Shown here piece after piece: positions 4,905 through 7,056 of a stretch of 7,056 nt of DNA. Both the position numbers and the translations under genes were made by a program. Every line of letters begins with the position of its first letter. Position 1 is the first letter of the stretch. The notes below the pieces were generated by a model that searched no databases, was not told the DNA's origin, and worked only from the letters and a program-made list of their open reading frames with translations. The DNA comes from a bacterium (lineage in GTDB: Bacteria > Desulfobacterota > Binatia > UBA12015), in assembly GCA_018970825.1 (NCBI GenBank), contig JAGWVP010000165.1:1-7056 (forward strand). The letters are read 5' to 3'.

Positions 4905-7056
4905 TCACGCGGTCGCGACGCCCGCGGCCTCGGCCGGCGGCGACACCGGCAGCTCGCGCCGCCGCCAGGTCGCATAGATCACCGGGTAGACGAGCAGCTC
5001 GAGCAGGAACGACGTGAAGAGCCCGCCCACCATCGGGGCCGCGATGCGCTTCATCACGTCGGAGCCGGTGCCGGTCGACCACATGATCGGCAAGAGCCCC
5101 ATGAAGGCCGCGACGACCGTCATCATCTTGGGCCGCACCCGGCGCACCGCGCCGTGGACGACGGCCTCTTCCAGGTCCGACTCGTCGCGCATCCTCCCCG
5201 CCCGCACGCGCTCGTCCCAGGCGAGGTCGAGGAAGAGCAGCATGAACACTCCGGTCTCCGCGTCGAGGCCCATGAGCGCGATCATGCCGACCCAGACCGC
5301 GATCGAGGTGTTGTAGCCGAGCGCCCACAGCAGCCAGACCGCGCCCACCAGCGAGAACGGCACCGCGAGCAGCACGATCGCGGCCTTCGTCGCCGAGCGC
5401 GTGTTCAGGTAGAGCAGGACCGCGATCAGGAAGACCGTGAGCGGCACGACCGTGCGCAGGCGCTCGCGCACCCGCAGCATGTTCTCCCACTGCCCGCTCC
5501 ACGCGAGGCTCGTGCCGACGGGGAGCGGGACCCCCGCCGCGACGGTGCGCTTCGCTTCCTCCACCCATCCCCCGACGTCGCGGCCGGCGATGTCGACGAA
5601 GACGTAGCCCGCGAGCCGGCCGTTCTCGTCGCGGATCATCGCGGGGCCCTCGACCACCCGGACGTCGGCGATCTCGGACATCGGCACCTGCGCTCCCGAC
5701 GGCGTCGCGACCAGCGTGCGCCGCAGCGCGCCCACGTCGTCGCGCCAGTCGCGTGCGTAGCGGACGTTCACCGGGTAGCGCGCGCGTCCCTCGATCGTGG
5801 TGGTCACGTTCTCGCCGCCGATCGCCGACAGCACCGTCGCCTGCGCGTCGTCCACCGAGAGCCCGTAGCGCGCGAGCTGGTCGCGCTTGAGATCGAAATC
5901 GACGTAGTATCCGCCGGCCGTGCGCTCGGCGACGACGCTGCGGGTGCCGGGCACCCCCTGCAGCACGCGCTCGAGCTCCTCGCCCACCCGCTGGATCGCC
6001 GCGAGGTCCGAGCCGAGTACCTTCACGCCGACCGGCGTGCGGATCCCGGTCGAGAGCATGTCGACGCGGTTGCGGATCGGCATCGTCCAGATGTTCGGCA
6101 GCCCGGGCAGCCTGAGCTTCGCGTCCATCTCGGCTTGCAGCTCCTCCCAGGTGAGGTGCTCGGGCTGGAAGCGCGACAGCACCCGTCGCACCGGCGCGGG
6201 CCAGTCGGAGTACCAGCGCCGGACCGGCCGCCACTCCGACTCGGGCTTCAGCACCACCGTCGTCTCGACCATCGAGAGCGGGGCGGGATCGGTCGGCGAG
6301 TCGGCGCGCCCGGCCTTGCCGAAGACGCTCCGCACCTCGGGGAATTCGCGCAGGATGCGGTCCTGCACCTGCAGCACCCGTTGTGCCTCGCCGACCGACA
6401 TGCCGGGCAGCGCGGTCGGCATGTAGAGCATCGCGCCCTCGTGGAGCGGCGGCATGAACTCCGAGCCGAGCCGGTTCCAGGCCGGGATCGTGCTCGCGAC
6501 GAGAGCCGCGGCCGCGGCGAGCGTGAACGCGCGGTGGCGCAGCACGAAGCGGCAGACCGGCTCGTAGACCCGGAACAGCACCCGGCTGATCGGGTGGCGC
6601 TCCTCGGGGTGGTAGCTCCCGACCGCGAGCGAGGTCGCGAGCGAAGCGAGCCAGCGCGGGCGGAAGCGGAACGGCTCCATCCGCGTGAAGAGCATGCGGA
6701 TCGCCGGATCGAGCGTGATCGCGAGGATCGCCGCGATCGCCATCGCGAGGTTCTTCGAGATCGCGAGCGGCCGAAAGAGCCGCCCCTCCTGGTCGACCAG
6801 CGTGAACACCGGCAGGAAGGCGACCGCGATCACGAGCAGCGAGAAGAAGACCGACGGCCCGACCTCGCGGAGCGCGCGGAGCCTCACCTCGTGGAAGTCG
6901 CCCCGGCGCCCGCCCGCGATCCACTCCTCGAGCCGCTTGTAGGCGTTCTCGACCTCGACGATCGCGCCGTCGACCAGCACGCCGATCGAGATCGCGATCC
7001 CCGAGAGCGACATGACGTTCGAGGTCACGCCGAGCATCCACATCGGGATGAACGCA
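4905..7056 (-). CDS. cusA: CusA-type heavy-metal RND efflux pump, inner-membrane subunit (N-terminus outside window)
   Basis: This is the C-terminal ~716 residues of an HME-RND transporter, which exports metal from periplasm and/or cytoplasm through a CusBC-type complex using proton influx. The frame is open to the window edge; CusA is 1047 residues, so about 370 are missing and the ATG at 7043-7041 is internal (used here as residue 1). Visible are TM4 (about 10-30, with VDGAIVEVEN), TM5-6 (about 62-120), TM7 (about 172-187), a large periplasmic region, and TM8-12 (about 530-690). Against recalled E. coli CusA, the three periplasmic Cu(I)/Ag(I) methionines M573/M623/M672 align with Met208 (LYMPT), Met258 (PLSMVETT) and Met329 (VDMLSTG). 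The proton relay D405/E939/K984 aligns with Asp25, Glu596 and Lys639. About 22 extra residues sit at 274-296 (with RRWYSDWPAP), plus about 15 near 140-155. Copper/silver export is likely. CusB/CusC partners are not in view. Confidence 0.93.
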   Translation of the reverse strand, partial: AFIPMWMLGVTSNVMSLSGIAISIGVLVDGAIVEVENAYKRLEEWIAGGRRGDFHEVRLRALREVGPSVFFSLLVIAVAFLPVFTLVDQEGRLFRPLAISKNLAMAIAAILAITLDPAIRMLFTRMEPFRFRPRWLASLATSLAVGSYHPEERHPISRVLFRVYEPVCRFVLRHRAFTLAAAAALVASTIPAWNRLGSEFMPPLHEGAMLYMPTALPGMSVGEAQRVLQVQDRILREFPEVRSVFGKAGRADSPTDPAPLSMVETTVVLKPESEWRPVRRWYSDWPAPVRRVLSRFQPEHLTWEELQAEMDAKLRLPGLPNIWTMPIRNRVDMLSTGIRTPVGVKVLGSDLAAIQRVGEELERVLQGVPGTRSVVAERTAGGYYVDFDLKRDQLARYGLSVDDAQATVLSAIGGENVTTTIEGRARYPVNVRYARDWRDDVGALRRTLVATPSGAQVPMSEIADVRVVEGPAMIRDENGRLAGYVFVDIAGRDVGGWVEEAKRTVAAGVPLPVGTSLAWSGQWENMLRVRERLRTVVPLTVFLIAVLLYLNTRSATKAAIVLLAVPFSLVGAVWLLWALGYNTSIAVWVGMIALMGLDAETGVFMLLFLDLAWDERVRAGRMRDESDLEEAVVHGAVRRVRPKMMTVVAAFMGLLPIMWSTGTGSDVMKRIAAPMVGGLFTSFLLELLVYPVIYATWRRRELPVSPPAEAAGVATA

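Noticed and set aside
3677..4977. Long open frames on both strands overlapping the propeller lipoprotein
   Set aside because: They are low-complexity Arg/Ala-rich translations. The chosen frame has a Shine-Dalgarno, signal peptide, lipobox and propeller-like motifs.
4732..7041. A 769-codon minus-strand frame overlapping the efflux pump in another reading phase
   Set aside because: The composition is extremely Arg/Gly/Ala-rich and lacks membrane segments, whereas the neighbouring frame gives a clear CusA-type transporter.

Overview
The window is very GC-rich (roughly 70% by eye), with G/C at almost every third codon position, GTG and TTG starts beside ATG, and two outer-membrane-type lipoprotein precursors. 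It looks like chromosome from a Gram-negative, high-GC bacterium. A myxobacterial or other deltaproteobacterial relative is my guess from gene style only; nothing here fixes the taxon. I see no rRNA, tRNA, CRISPR, insertion sequence or phage gene.

Left part (1-2714, plus strand): the 3' end of one acyl-CoA dehydrogenase gene is followed after 16 nt by a second, complete one. Adjacent, dissimilar acyl-CoA dehydrogenase genes of this kind usually encode the two subunits of one heteromeric enzyme, as in steroid side-chain beta-oxidation. After 63 nt comes an elongation factor P paralogue. Its loop sequence and length match the YeiP/EfpL subfamily, with Arg33 at the tip, rather than canonical EF-P. 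A short dCTP deaminase gene with a TTG start follows 16 nt later. These two housekeeping genes, for translation and nucleotide supply, have no obvious functional link to the dehydrogenases.

Middle part (2715-4900, plus strand): a 97-nt gap carries a run of ten G, an A-rich patch and a TTGACA box placed so that transcription would begin at or next to the ATG of the next gene. That gene encodes a small lipoprotein of unknown function. A 262-nt gap follows (3391-3652), filled with consecutive inverted repeats. Then comes a larger lipoprotein, probably a beta-propeller, whose GTG start is set by a strong Shine-Dalgarno sequence.

Right part (4905-7056, minus strand): the C-terminal two thirds of a CusA-type heavy-metal RND efflux pump, running off the right edge and converging on the propeller gene with only 4 nt between stop codons. 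It keeps the three periplasmic Cu/Ag-binding methionines and the proton-relay residues of CusA, but one transmembrane methionine pair appears to be replaced by Glu/Arg.

I do not see a clear new multi-gene system. The points most worth a second look are the EfpL-type factor, the stem-loop-rich gap between the two lipoprotein genes, the possible leaderless promoter beside the G-run, the apparent lack of a catalytic base in the complete dehydrogenase, and the altered methionine path in the CusA-like pump.
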